Shown here piece after piece: positions 8,213-16,209 of a stretch of DNA of 64,000 nt. Below the pieces are notes generated by a model. That model had not been told where the DNA came from, ran no database searches, and saw nothing but the letters and a program-made list of their open reading frames with translations. The first letter of the stretch is position 1, and every line of letters begins with the position of its first letter. Both the position numbers and the translations under genes were made by a program. This DNA is from Pelagibius sp028280305 (GTDB lineage: Bacteria; Pseudomonadota; Alphaproteobacteria; Kiloniellales; Kiloniellaceae), in the NCBI RefSeq assembly GCF_965233615.1, contig NZ_OZ247495.1; one strand, written 5' to 3'.

Positions 8213-9733
8213 ATGATGATGTCTCGATTTCGCATTGCCGGACTTTGCACAACGATGTTTCTGCTGGCCCTTCTTGCCGCGCCGGCGGCCTGGGCGGAAG
8301 CGGTCAAGCTGACCCTGCTGCATGTGAACGACCTCGACCGCATCGAGGAGTCGAAGGGCAAGGGCGGTGTCGCCCGGGTTATGGCTATGGTGAAGCAGGA
8401 ACGCGCCGCCGCTGACAACGTGGTCTTCATCCACGGTGGCGATGGTATTTCCCCCTCGCTGCTGTCGAGCTTCGATAAAGGCGCCCACATGATCGATCTC
8501 TATAACGAGGGCGAGTTGGACCTGATGGTGCTGGGCAACCACGAGTTCGACTTCGGCCCCGCGGTCGCGCGGGAGCGTGTCGCCGAGGCGCGCTTCACGG
8601 TTCTGGGCAGTAACACCCGCGACAGTGACGGAGAACCGCTGGATGGAACCAGCGCGACCTGGATGACCGAGGCTGGCCCCTACAAGGTCGGCTTCTTCGG
8701 CCTGACGACGCCCGAGACCGCCGATATCTCCAGTCCCGGCACGGTGACCTTCGAGCCGCTGCTGCAATCGGCCCGGGCGCTCTCGGAAGAGCTGCGCGAG
8801 GCAGGCGCCGACTTGGTCGTTGCGGTCGCCCACACCGGCGTCGAAGAGGATCTGATGCTGATGCGGGCCGACAGCGGCATCGACGTCCTGCTTTCCGGCC
8901 ATGATCACCTTCTGGTTACCTACTACGACGGCCAGCGGGTCTTCGTCGAAGCCGGCGCCCAGGGCGAAAACCTGATGGTGGTTGAGATCACCATGGAAAC
9001 CGTAGAGAGCCGCGGCAGCCAGCGCTTCGTCTGGGAGCCCGCCTTTCGTATTGTCGACAGCCGCAGCGTCGAGCCGGATGCCGCCATGGCCGCCAAGGTG
9101 CAGGTCTATCTCGACCAATTGAGCCGGGAACTCGACGTGCCCATCGGCAAGCTGCTGACCGGCATGGACAGCCGCCGTGCCTCGGTGCGCGGTGGGGAGA
9201 CCGCGATCGGCAACCTTATTGCCGATGCCATGCGCCAGGGGGTGGAGGCCGATGTGGCGCTCACCAATGGCGGCGGTATCCGCGGCGATAAGACCTATGA
9301 CGCCGGCATCACCCTGACCCGCCGCGATATTCAGACCGAGCTGCCTTTCGGCAACAAGACGGTGAAGCTGTCGCTGACCGGCGATCAACTGCGCCAGGCC
9401 CTGGAGCACGGTTTCAGCAAGGTGGAAGAGGGGGCCGGACGCTTTCCCAGCATCTCCGGCATGACCGTGACCTGGAGCCGTTCGGCCCCGGCCGGTCAAC
9501 GGGTCCGCTCCGTCACCGTCGGCGGCAAACTGCTGGACCCGGAGGCGACCTACACCCTGGCGACAAACGACTTCGTGGCCCGCGGCGGTGATGGCTATGC
9601 GGTCTTCAAGGAGACGGTGCAGATGATCGACGCCACGTCGGCGCGCTTCATGGCTGCCATGGTGATGGAATTCGTCGCCGCGGCCGGCGAGGTGGCCCCG
9701 AAAACCGACGGCCGGGTCACCGCCGTGGATTGA
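8213..9733 (+). CDS. Periplasmic 5'-nucleotidase/metallophosphoesterase, UshA-like
   Basis: This is a two-domain bimetal phosphoesterase that would release nucleosides from external nucleotides. Three consecutive ATG codons begin at 8213. A Sec signal peptide follows (hydrophobic FLLALLAAPAAWA, likely cut before EAVKL). The N-terminal metallophosphatase domain shows GGDGISPS, GNHEFDFG, AHTGVE and SGHDHLL. The C-terminal substrate domain shows TNGGGIRGD. One oddity is motif I. The canonical D-x-H is replaced by D-x-D (HVNDLDR), removing a usual metal-ligand histidine; related subfamilies also vary here. It stands at the end of the nucleoside locus and completes a scavenging route from nucleotide to imported nucleoside. 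A cyclic-nucleotide phosphodiesterase activity is also possible. Confidence 0.86.
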   Translation: MMMSRFRIAGLCTTMFLLALLAAPAAWAEAVKLTLLHVNDLDRIEESKGKGGVARVMAMVKQERAAADNVVFIHGGDGISPSLLSSFDKGAHMIDLYNEGELDLMVLGNHEFDFGPAVARERVAEARFTVLGSNTRDSDGEPLDGTSATWMTEAGPYKVGFFGLTTPETADISSPGTVTFEPLLQSARALSEELREAGADLVVAVAHTGVEEDLMLMRADSGIDVLLSGHDHLLVTYYDGQRVFVEAGAQGENLMVVEITMETVESRGSQRFVWEPAFRIVDSRSVEPDAAMAAKVQVYLDQLSRELDVPIGKLLTGMDSRRASVRGGETAIGNLIADAMRQGVEADVALTNGGGIRGDKTYDAGITLTRRDIQTELPFGNKTVKLSLTGDQLRQALEHGFSKVEEGAGRFPSISGMTVTWSRSAPAGQRVRSVTVGGKLLDPEATYTLATNDFVARGGDGYAVFKETVQMIDATSARFMAAMVMEFVAAAGEVAPKTDGRVTAVD

Positions 9734-9898
9734 CTATGACGATACGGCCTCAGTTCAGGTGCCTCTTCTGTTTTCAACTACTCGTTTGACTTGTCTGCAT
9801 AAAGGCCTGCATCCTCAGAAAATCAATCATCGATTGCACGCATCTCTCTGGATCTTTTGAGAATTGGAGATGGGGTGTGCAGATTGCTACGAGACTGA

Positions 9899-11293
9899 GT
9901 GATGCGCGACAAGTTCTCCGGATTCTATCGGCCGACCCAACAAGAGTTTGACGAGCTTTGGAGCGAAGCACTTTTTGTTCTGGATGCAAATGTACTTTTG
10001 AATCTCTATCGGTATCCTCGGCGGGCTCGTGATGAACTCGTTGAGGTATTAAAGCAGATCTCTGATCGCTTATGGGTGCCTCACCAAGCGGCATTAGAGT
10101 TTCAAAGAAATCGACCGAGCGTGCTAGCTGACCAGAAAGGTCGGTTTGGTGAAGTTCGAAAGGCGATCGATGATGCTCTCTCGACGCTGGAGAACAATCT
10201 TGGAAAACTCCAACTTGGCAAAAGGCACGCCGTTATCGATACAGACCCGATGGTGCAGCAGGTTAGGTCTTGCGTCGAGGGGTTTAGGTCTGAGTTGGAC
10301 GAACTTGAAGCCCAGCAAAATGAAGCCCATGAAGACGATGCACTTAGAACGCAAATTGATGGCTTGTTGGGGCAATGCGTTGGCGACCCACCTGCCAATC
10401 AAGATGTGATTGACGTCATATCTCGGGAAGGAAAGGGCCGTTATGATCGTATGATCCCGCCTGGGTACATGGATGGTCAAAAAGGTGATGGTTCAGAAGA
10501 CTTCTATTCCTACGGCGGCATCGTATACCCAGCGCAATATGGTGATCTCATTTTATGGAAGGAACTGCTTGTAAAAGCTAAGGAGAGAGGCATCGGATCA
10601 GTTGTCTTTGTGACTGATGATGAAAAGGAAGACTGGTGGTGGATCATCAAGTCCCAAGGGAAAAAGAAACTTGGTCCACGGCCGGAATTGGTGGATGAAA
10701 TTCGTCGTGTTGCTGATCTCAAATACTTCTATATGTATAATTCTGAACAGTTTCTGAAATATTCAAAAGATTATTTAAAGTCTGCGGTCAGCGAAGAGTC
10801 AATTGTGCAAGTTAGAGAGGTTGCGAAGGCATCTTCACTTGGAAAAAAGGGTGTAACTGAGTCACAGCTTTTGAACGAAAAGAACGTGCTCGGCGTGATA
10901 ACAAGATGGATTTCTAGCACTTTTCCAAATGTCACAATGATCCAGCAGACTCGAGGTTATCCAGACCTGATAGTTGAAAGGTCCTCAGTTCCGACGATTC
11001 TTGGAGTTGAGATCAAGGTTGTTCGGGACCATCGATCGATCAAGATTATGATTTACAATGAGGTGGATCGGATCGCTCAGTTCCTAGAGGGCCCGACACC
11101 TAGAGACTTTCTATGGGTTTTTGTGCTCGGTCCAGACGTGCCCTTTACCCGGATGTCAGAACTGATTGTCTACGCGGGAAATTTCCTACCTGAACGGGCG
11201 ACTATTGTTGTCGGTCGGATTGTGCGCACTGATGAAGGCGATAATGAGTTTGTTGAGTACCGTAGAGCTCCGGACACGCGGCTGTACCAATGA
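9899..11293 (+). CDS. PIN-like domain protein with C-terminal PD-(D/E)XK-like nuclease segment
   Basis: This 464-residue protein looks like two nuclease modules in one chain. The N-terminal part resembles the PIN-like DUF4935 family. It has an acidic residue in VLDANVLLNLY (Asp29), Glu67 in QAALEFQRN, and a paired acidic site in FVTDDEKED (about 239-240), all spaced as in PIN nucleases. The C-terminal part contains YPDLIVE (Asp356) then GVEIKVV (Glu371, Lys373), the D...ExK pattern of restriction-like nucleases. The gene is plainly AT-richer than both neighbours and uses codons such as AGA and ATA that they avoid, which suggests recent transfer. An in-frame stop lies just before the GTG at 9899; ATG 9902 is equally possible and the ribosome site is weak. 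Its stop overlaps the HAD gene start by 4 bases. A role in defence or RNA/DNA cleavage is inferred, not shown. Confidence 0.75.
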   Translation: MMRDKFSGFYRPTQQEFDELWSEALFVLDANVLLNLYRYPRRARDELVEVLKQISDRLWVPHQAALEFQRNRPSVLADQKGRFGEVRKAIDDALSTLENNLGKLQLGKRHAVIDTDPMVQQVRSCVEGFRSELDELEAQQNEAHEDDALRTQIDGLLGQCVGDPPANQDVIDVISREGKGRYDRMIPPGYMDGQKGDGSEDFYSYGGIVYPAQYGDLILWKELLVKAKERGIGSVVFVTDDEKEDWWWIIKSQGKKKLGPRPELVDEIRRVADLKYFYMYNSEQFLKYSKDYLKSAVSEESIVQVREVAKASSLGKKGVTESQLLNEKNVLGVITRWISSTFPNVTMIQQTRGYPDLIVERSSVPTILGVEIKVVRDHRSIKIMIYNEVDRIAQFLEGPTPRDFLWVFVLGPDVPFTRMSELIVYAGNFLPERATIVVGRIVRTDEGDNEFVEYRRAPDTRLYQ

Positions 11294-11994
11294 TCGATAC
11301 CCTTGCCTTCGATGCCGACGATACGCTGTGGCACAACGAACATCTGTTTCAGGATACCCAGGAAAAGCTCGCGGCGATCGTCGGCCGCTACCGGCCCGGC
11401 GAAGACCTGGCGGAGGCCCTCTATGACGTGGAGATGCGCAACCTTGCGCTCTTCGGCTACGGCATCAAGGGCTTCACGCTTTCCATGGTGGAGGCCGCCG
11501 TCGACCTGACGGGGTCCCGCATCACCGCGGCGGAGATCCACGAAATCGTCGGTCTCGGCAAGGCGATGATGACGGCGCCGGTGGAGATGCTGGACGGGGT
11601 CGAGGAGGTGCTGAGCCATGTCGCCGGCCGCTACCGCACCATCCTCATCACCAAGGGCGATATGGTCGATCAGACCAGCAAGATCGAACGCTCCGGCCTC
11701 GCCGGGCATTTCGATCAGGTCGAAATCGTGTCGCGGAAGGATACCGCAACTTATCGCCGGGTCTTCGAGCGCCACGCCATTGAGCCGTCGCGGGCGCTGA
11801 TGATCGGCAATTCGATGCCGTCGGACATCCTGCCGGTGCTGGAACTGGGCGGCCATGCGGCCCACGTGCCCTATGCCATCCTCTGGGCCCATGAGGCCCA
11901 CGATGCAGACCCGGTGAGTGAGCGATTCTACCGCCTGGAAAGTCTGAAAGACCTGAAGCCGCTACTGGGCCGCCTCCATAACGGGCATTCATAA
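11290..11994 (+). CDS. HAD-superfamily hydrolase
   Basis: This is a 234-residue haloacid dehalogenase-like phosphatase. Motif I is FDADDTLWHN (nucleophile Asp8 and Asp10). The lysine of motif III is in SRKDTATY near 155, and the motif IV acidic region is in GNSMPSDILP near 173-182. The long helical insert after motif I indicates a C1-type cap. The substrate is unknown; given the neighbourhood a nucleotide or sugar phosphate is possible. The composition matches the host genome, unlike the gene just upstream. The ATG overlaps the stop of that AT-rich gene (ATGA), so it may now be translated by coupling. Confidence 0.85.
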   Translation: MIDTLAFDADDTLWHNEHLFQDTQEKLAAIVGRYRPGEDLAEALYDVEMRNLALFGYGIKGFTLSMVEAAVDLTGSRITAAEIHEIVGLGKAMMTAPVEMLDGVEEVLSHVAGRYRTILITKGDMVDQTSKIERSGLAGHFDQVEIVSRKDTATYRRVFERHAIEPSRALMIGNSMPSDILPVLELGGHAAHVPYAILWAHEAHDADPVSERFYRLESLKDLKPLLGRLHNGHS

Positions 11995-12082
11995 TCATTT
12001 CAGCTATTTTTATTAAGTTTTGACCCTCGCTGCCGGGACATGCTCTCTTTCGTCCCGCAACTACTTGTTCGGGAACGGATTT

Positions 12083-12784
12083 ATGCTCGCTGTCATCGGC
12101 GCCATGGATGAGGAAGTCGCCCTGCTGAGGGCGGAAATGAAGGTTGTGGGCGCGGAAACCCACGCCGGCATCCTCGTCACCAAGGGCGAATTCAAGGGCA
12201 CCGAGATCGTCTTGGCCCAATGTGGTATCGGCAAGGTGAACGCGGCGATCTGCACCCAGATGCTGATCAACCTCTACAATCCGGATGCCTTGGTGTTCAG
12301 CGGTGTGGCCGGCGGCCTGCTGCCAAATATGCAGGTCGGTGACCTGATCATTGCCAGCCACCTTATCCAGTTCGACATCGATCTCACGGCTTTCGGCCGC
12401 CGACACGGCGAGCTGCCGGATTCAAACCGCATGATCCAGTCGGCCCCTGACCTGATCGAGAAGACCGCCGATGCCTTCGACGATGCCTTTCCCGGTGGCG
12501 ACGGCCCCAGTCTGATGATCGGCACCGTCGTTTCCGGCGACCGTTTTGTCGAGGATTCGAAAACCCTGCGCTGGCTGCAGCGTGAATTCGGTGCCTTGGC
12601 GACGGAGATGGAGGGCGCGGCAGTCGGCTACACCTGCCAGCTCAACGAGGTGCCCTTCGTGGTCACCCGCGGCCTTTCCGATACCGCCAACGAGTCGGCG
12701 CCGGACGATTTCAAATCCAATCTACACACCGTCTGCCAGCATTCCTTCCGCCTCATGGAACGCCTGATCCCGGCCTTGGCGTAA
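12083..12784 (+). CDS. mtnN: 5'-methylthioadenosine/S-adenosylhomocysteine nucleosidase
   Basis: It hydrolyses the N-glycosidic bond of methylthioadenosine and S-adenosylhomocysteine, recycling by-products of methylation, polyamine and AHL synthesis. The ATG at 12083 gives 233 residues, the same as characterised enzymes. IGAMDEEVALL places Glu11 at the position of the E. coli catalytic water-activating Glu12. TEMEGAAVGY and GLSDTAN (catalytic Asp near 198) are present, as is FSGVAGGL. It lies 88 bases after the HAD gene and is convergent with the methyltransferase gene. LuxI enzymes release methylthioadenosine, so it may serve the quorum-sensing locus, but that link is general and not shown by position. 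Confidence 0.94.
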   Translation: MLAVIGAMDEEVALLRAEMKVVGAETHAGILVTKGEFKGTEIVLAQCGIGKVNAAICTQMLINLYNPDALVFSGVAGGLLPNMQVGDLIIASHLIQFDIDLTAFGRRHGELPDSNRMIQSAPDLIEKTADAFDDAFPGGDGPSLMIGTVVSGDRFVEDSKTLRWLQREFGALATEMEGAAVGYTCQLNEVPFVVTRGLSDTANESAPDDFKSNLHTVCQHSFRLMERLIPALA

Positions 12785-12788
12785 GGCT

Positions 12789-13655
12789 TCAGGCGTTGAC
12801 GAGCGGCGCACTCGAGAGCCAGTAGCTGTCGCCCGCGAACCAGACCTCCTTAGCCTCGGTTGGCGCCTTACCAGGATGCAGGGCACGAACGGGGATCTCT
12901 TTTCCGTTCAAGGCCGTCAAGGCTTCCTGTAATCGGATTTCCTCGTCGGGCCGCCGGGCGCCTTCGCAATGAAAGAATCCACAGGGGCCCAGCGAAGCTG
13001 CTTCAAAGCCCTTGGCCGTTTTCTCGATCTTCAGAAGGAATCCCCAGCCGTCGGCGGTGGTCAGGGGCACCATCATCTTGCCGCCGGGCGATAGCCGCTC
13101 GATCCAGGCGCTTGGCGGATGCGTCGCACCGGCAAAGGCGATGATCGCATCGGCGGCCGGCTTGGGATCGCAGTCAACGCCGTTGCCCTGGGTTACGGCG
13201 GCTTGTGGCCAGTTGACCAGGGTTTCCTGCGCGCGCTTACAGAGTGCCGTGTCCAGCTCAACCGCGTCCACCCGGCCTCTGACGCCGACAACCTCGGCCA
13301 GGATCGCGGTGTAGTATCCGGTCCCGGCGCCGATCTGCAGGACCGACTGTCCAGCGCTGAGATCGAGCTGATCGAAGATGTAGGCCCAGAGTGACGGCTG
13401 TCCGTTGTTGAGGTCCCGTTCTTCGTCAATGACGACGAGCAGATCGTGGTAGAGCGCCGAGGGATCGGCTGAGGGCGTCGTGTAAGGCATACCCAAGCGG
13501 CGGCGCGGATGAACCCGCCAGGGCCCGCTGCCGCAGAACAGCTCGCGCCGCACCTGCGCAAAGGCCTCGACCACCAATTCGTTGCGAAGGATCGGCGCAG
13601 CGACACGCAGGTCCTCGGCGAACCAACGCCGCGCGGCATCCAAAGAGCGAGCCAT
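12789..13655 (-). CDS. Protein-L-isoaspartate O-methyltransferase-like protein
   Basis: This is an AdoMet-dependent methyltransferase of the PCMT family. The SAM-binding motif I is VLQIGAGTGYYTAIL near residues 105-119, followed by VDAVELD (motif post I). The PCMT-like region YTTPSADPSALYHD replaces the usual AYxDxPLPI loop, so true isoaspartyl repair is uncertain. At 288 residues it is longer than E. coli Pcm (208). It starts 138 bases from the divergent GFA-like gene and ends 4 bases from the convergent mtnN gene. The sequence AGGGAC precedes the ATG. Alternative: a methyltransferase of the same fold with another acceptor. Confidence 0.8.
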   Translation of the reverse strand: MARSLDAARRWFAEDLRVAAPILRNELVVEAFAQVRRELFCGSGPWRVHPRRRLGMPYTTPSADPSALYHDLLVVIDEERDLNNGQPSLWAYIFDQLDLSAGQSVLQIGAGTGYYTAILAEVVGVRGRVDAVELDTALCKRAQETLVNWPQAAVTQGNGVDCDPKPAADAIIAFAGATHPPSAWIERLSPGGKMMVPLTTADGWGFLLKIEKTAKGFEAASLGPCGFFHCEGARRPDEEIRLQEALTALNGKEIPVRALHPGKAPTEAKEVWFAGDSYWLSSAPLVNA

Positions 13656-13814
13656 TGATCTGTCCCTAAGCGATTGTCCAAGCTCCAGAGCTCAAATCTA
13701 GCATCCCACCGGCAGGTTTGAGTATGCCAACCGCGGTAGCGTTCTTGAGGCAACGCCTTTGGTGAAGCCTGCTGTTCGGCTAAGCTGCCATCATTGATCA
13801 AAGGAGATGGGATT

Positions 13815-14237
13815 ATGCGGCATAAAGGCGGCTGCCATTGCGGGGCGCTGGAGATCGAGTTCGAAAGCGATGTGGAGCCGGCGGCGATGGAGGTACGGGC
13901 CTGTGCCTGTACGTTCTGCCGCAAGCATCAGTCCCGGGCGGTTTCGGACCCTGATGGTGCGGTCCGCCTGACGGTCCGCGACGATACGGTGGTCCAGCGC
14001 TACCGCTTCGGGCTGTCAACGGCGGACTACTATCTCTGCGGGCGCTGCGGCGTCTATGTCTCGGCGGTGATCGAGGAGGCGGGGCGGCACTACGCCATCG
14101 TGATCATCAACGCTTTGGAAGAAGCCGAGCGGTTTTCCCGGACGCCCATGCCGGTGACCTACGACGCGGAAGACGAGGCGGCGCGGCGTGCCCGCCGCCG
14201 CGCCAAATGGACACCGACCGAAATCATTCTAGCCTAG
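13815..14237 (+). CDS. GFA/CENP-V family zinc-binding protein
   Basis: This is a 140-residue protein of the glutathione-dependent formaldehyde-activating enzyme/CENP-V fold. The zinc-binding cysteines are seen in GGCHCGALEI near residues 6-15, ACTFCRKHQ near 37-45 and CGRCGVY near 75-81. AAGGAG about 8 bases before the ATG at 13815 fixes the start. Family members are often annotated as aldehyde-lyases, but few have proven activity, so formaldehyde metabolism is only one possibility. The gene converges on ppk2 and the two coding regions overlap by 4 bases. Confidence 0.85.
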   Translation: MRHKGGCHCGALEIEFESDVEPAAMEVRACACTFCRKHQSRAVSDPDGAVRLTVRDDTVVQRYRFGLSTADYYLCGRCGVYVSAVIEEAGRHYAIVIINALEEAERFSRTPMPVTYDAEDEAARRARRRAKWTPTEIILA

Positions 14238-15253
14238 CGCGCGCGGCGCATTTCCGGGTGCAGGCTGCGATCCAGGATATGGGCGCTGCGGCCGATGACA
14301 TCGGCGCTGCGGCCGACGATCAGGGGGTCCGGTTCGCGCGCCACGGCCAGGTCCTTCAGTGGGTAGTTCAGCGTCGAGAGAAAATGCCGCAGGCAGTTCA
14401 GTCTTGCGCGCTTCTTGTCGTCTGATTTGATCACCGTCCAGGGCGCGTCGGCCGTGTCGGTGTAAAAGAACATCGCTTCCTTGGCCTCGGTATAGTCATC
14501 CCACTTGTCCAGGGAAGCCTTGTCGATGGGCGACAGTTTCCACTGCTTCAGCGGCTCGTGTTCGCGCGACTTGAAGCGGCGGCGCTGCTCTTCCTGCGTG
14601 ACCGAGAACCAGTATTTGTAGAGGCGGATCCCGCTGCGTACCAGCATGCGCTCCATATCCGGGCACTGGCGCATGAACTCCAGGTAATCGTTGGCAGAGC
14701 AGAAATCCATCACCCGCTCGACGCCGGCCCGGTTGTACCAGGAGCGGTCGAAGAGCACGATCTCCCCGGCGCTGGGCAGGTGGGCGATGTAGCGCTGGAA
14801 GTACCACTGCGTTCTTTCGCGCTCGCTTGGTTTCTCAAGCGCGATGACCCTGGCACCGCGCGGGTTGAGATGTTCGGTAAACCGCTTGATGGTTCCGCCC
14901 TTGCCGGCGGCATCGCGTCCCTCGAAGATCATCACGATCCGCTCGCCGGTCTGCTTGACCCACTCCTGCACCTTCAGCAGTTCGATCTGCAGTTGCTCCT
15001 TCTCGGCTTCGTAGTCCTTGCGGCTGATCTTCTCCGCATAGGGATACTCGCCCGATTCAAAGGCCTGGCGGATTGTTTCCGGGTCGCAAGACATCTGCGC
15101 GGGCGCGCCGCCGCTGCTGTCACCTGCCGCGCCGTTACTGCTGGTGGGCACTGCCTCCTCTACCGTCTCCCGCAGCGCCTCCTGCGGCTTTGGCGCGGCT
15201 GCCGTGCCGATATTCCTTGTTTTCGGCGATGATCCGGTTTGGTTTTCAACCAT
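14234..15253 (-). CDS. ppk2: Polyphosphate kinase 2
   Basis: It transfers phosphate between polyphosphate and nucleoside di- or monophosphates. The PPK2 core is complete: Walker A FEGRDAAGKGGT near residues 110-121, the lid module LEKPSERE near 143-150, and Walker B LFDRSWYNRAG near 170-180. The N-terminal 70 residues are low-complexity and poorly conserved. With 339 residues and one PPK2 domain it belongs to the single-domain classes. Class (GDP- or ADP-forming, or AMP kinase) cannot be assigned by eye. A GGGGGG tract precedes the ATG and a perfect 22-base hairpin lies just upstream in the leader (15271-15292). It converges on the GFA-like gene. Confidence 0.93.
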   Translation of the reverse strand: MVENQTGSSPKTRNIGTAAAPKPQEALRETVEEAVPTSSNGAAGDSSGGAPAQMSCDPETIRQAFESGEYPYAEKISRKDYEAEKEQLQIELLKVQEWVKQTGERIVMIFEGRDAAGKGGTIKRFTEHLNPRGARVIALEKPSERERTQWYFQRYIAHLPSAGEIVLFDRSWYNRAGVERVMDFCSANDYLEFMRQCPDMERMLVRSGIRLYKYWFSVTQEEQRRRFKSREHEPLKQWKLSPIDKASLDKWDDYTEAKEAMFFYTDTADAPWTVIKSDDKKRARLNCLRHFLSTLNYPLKDLAVAREPDPLIVGRSADVIGRSAHILDRSLHPEMRRAR

Positions 15254-15270
15254 AGTGCGACCCCCCTGAC

Positions 15271-15292
15271 AATTCGGCTTTCCAGCCGAATT
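15271..15292 (-). promoter_or_regulatory. Perfect inverted repeat in the ppk2 leader
   Basis: Arms AATTCGGCT and AGCCGAATT (9 bases each) flank a 4-base loop. The repeat sits 17 bases upstream of the ppk2 ATG, directly before its ribosome-binding tract. It could be an operator or an RNA hairpin that affects translation. It lacks a T-run in either direction, so a terminator is less likely. The 293-base gap from 15254 to 15546 holds no other feature that I can support. Confidence 0.5.
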
Positions 15293-15546
15293 GCGGCTTG
15301 TTTTGTGTCTATGACGTTTTGATCAGATCGCAGTTTCTCACAACCGCCGCCGCTGTGGTTTGATGGAGATCAATTTCGGGCATCGGCGCGGCCTTCAAAG
15401 GCCCGGCGCCGTCTCGCTGTCGGCCTGTTCCCTACAAAGGCGTGGGCACCGAGCGGCTCCCTGCCGGCAGGCTTTATCTGGGCGATCGCGCTTGACGCTC
15501 CTGTTCATCCAGGTTATGGAACGGTCGTTCAGAAATGGAGGCAAGC

Positions 15547-16128
15547 GTGGCGCGGCCGCGGGAGTTTGAAGAAGAGGCGGTGGTCGAGGCGGCCCTGACG
15601 GTGTTCTGGCGCCAGGGCTATCAGGCGACCAGTATTCAGGACCTCGTGGAAGCCACGGGTGTCAACCGCGGCTCCCTCTACGACACCTTCGGCGACAAGC
15701 ACGGGCTTTTCCTGGAAGCGGTTGATTACTACCGCCGCCGCTATACCGCACGCCGCCTGGCACGGTTGGAGGCGCCCGGGCCCCTGCGCCAGAAGCTTGC
15801 GGGTTTCTTCGAAGAGGTTATCGAGTTTTCGGTGGGTGAGGGCCGGCTGCTCGGCTGCCTGATGACGAACTGCGCCATCGAGTTGGCCCCCCATGACCGG
15901 GATGCCGCCGTCGCCGTGGCGGCGAGCATGGGGGCGATGGAAAAGGCCTTTTACCGGCTGCTGACCGCGGCGCAGCAGGACGGCGAGCTTTCGGCGGAGA
16001 AATCTCCGCGCGATTTGGCACGCTTCCTGACCGCGACCTCGAACGGTCTGCGTGTCATGGCGAAGGTTTCGCCGCAACGCCCGGCCCTGAAGAGTGTCGT
16101 GCGGGTCGCCCTGCAGGCTCTGGACTAA
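15547..16128 (+). CDS. TetR/AcrR-family transcriptional regulator
   Basis: This is a one-component repressor of about 193 residues. The N-terminal helix-turn-helix is clear (YQATSIQDLVEATG with NRGSLYDTFGDKHGLF). The ligand domain contains LLGCLMTNCAIEL, the cysteine-bearing stretch typical of an AcrR-like subgroup. A GTG at 15547 is preferred because GGAGG lies 5 bases before it; an ATG at 15535 is possible. It lies 81 bases upstream of a peroxiredoxin-like gene in the same direction, and may control it. The two cysteines could permit redox sensing, which is speculation. Confidence 0.88.
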   Translation: MARPREFEEEAVVEAALTVFWRQGYQATSIQDLVEATGVNRGSLYDTFGDKHGLFLEAVDYYRRRYTARRLARLEAPGPLRQKLAGFFEEVIEFSVGEGRLLGCLMTNCAIELAPHDRDAAVAVAASMGAMEKAFYRLLTAAQQDGELSAEKSPRDLARFLTATSNGLRVMAKVSPQRPALKSVVRVALQALD

Positions 16129-16209
16129 GCGCCTGAGTTTTTTTGATCAATATTTGAATGCACGTTCCAGAAAATCTTGAGTTCACAATCAACCTGAGGA
16201 GTTCCCCCG

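Noticed and set aside
9734..9898. Attachment-site or terminal repeats flanking the AT-rich nuclease gene
   Set aside because: No direct or inverted repeat pair was found at its two ends by eye.
12000..12082. SAH or SAM riboswitch before mtnN
   Set aside because: The leader is short and shows no conserved riboswitch core or pseudoknot that I could recognise.
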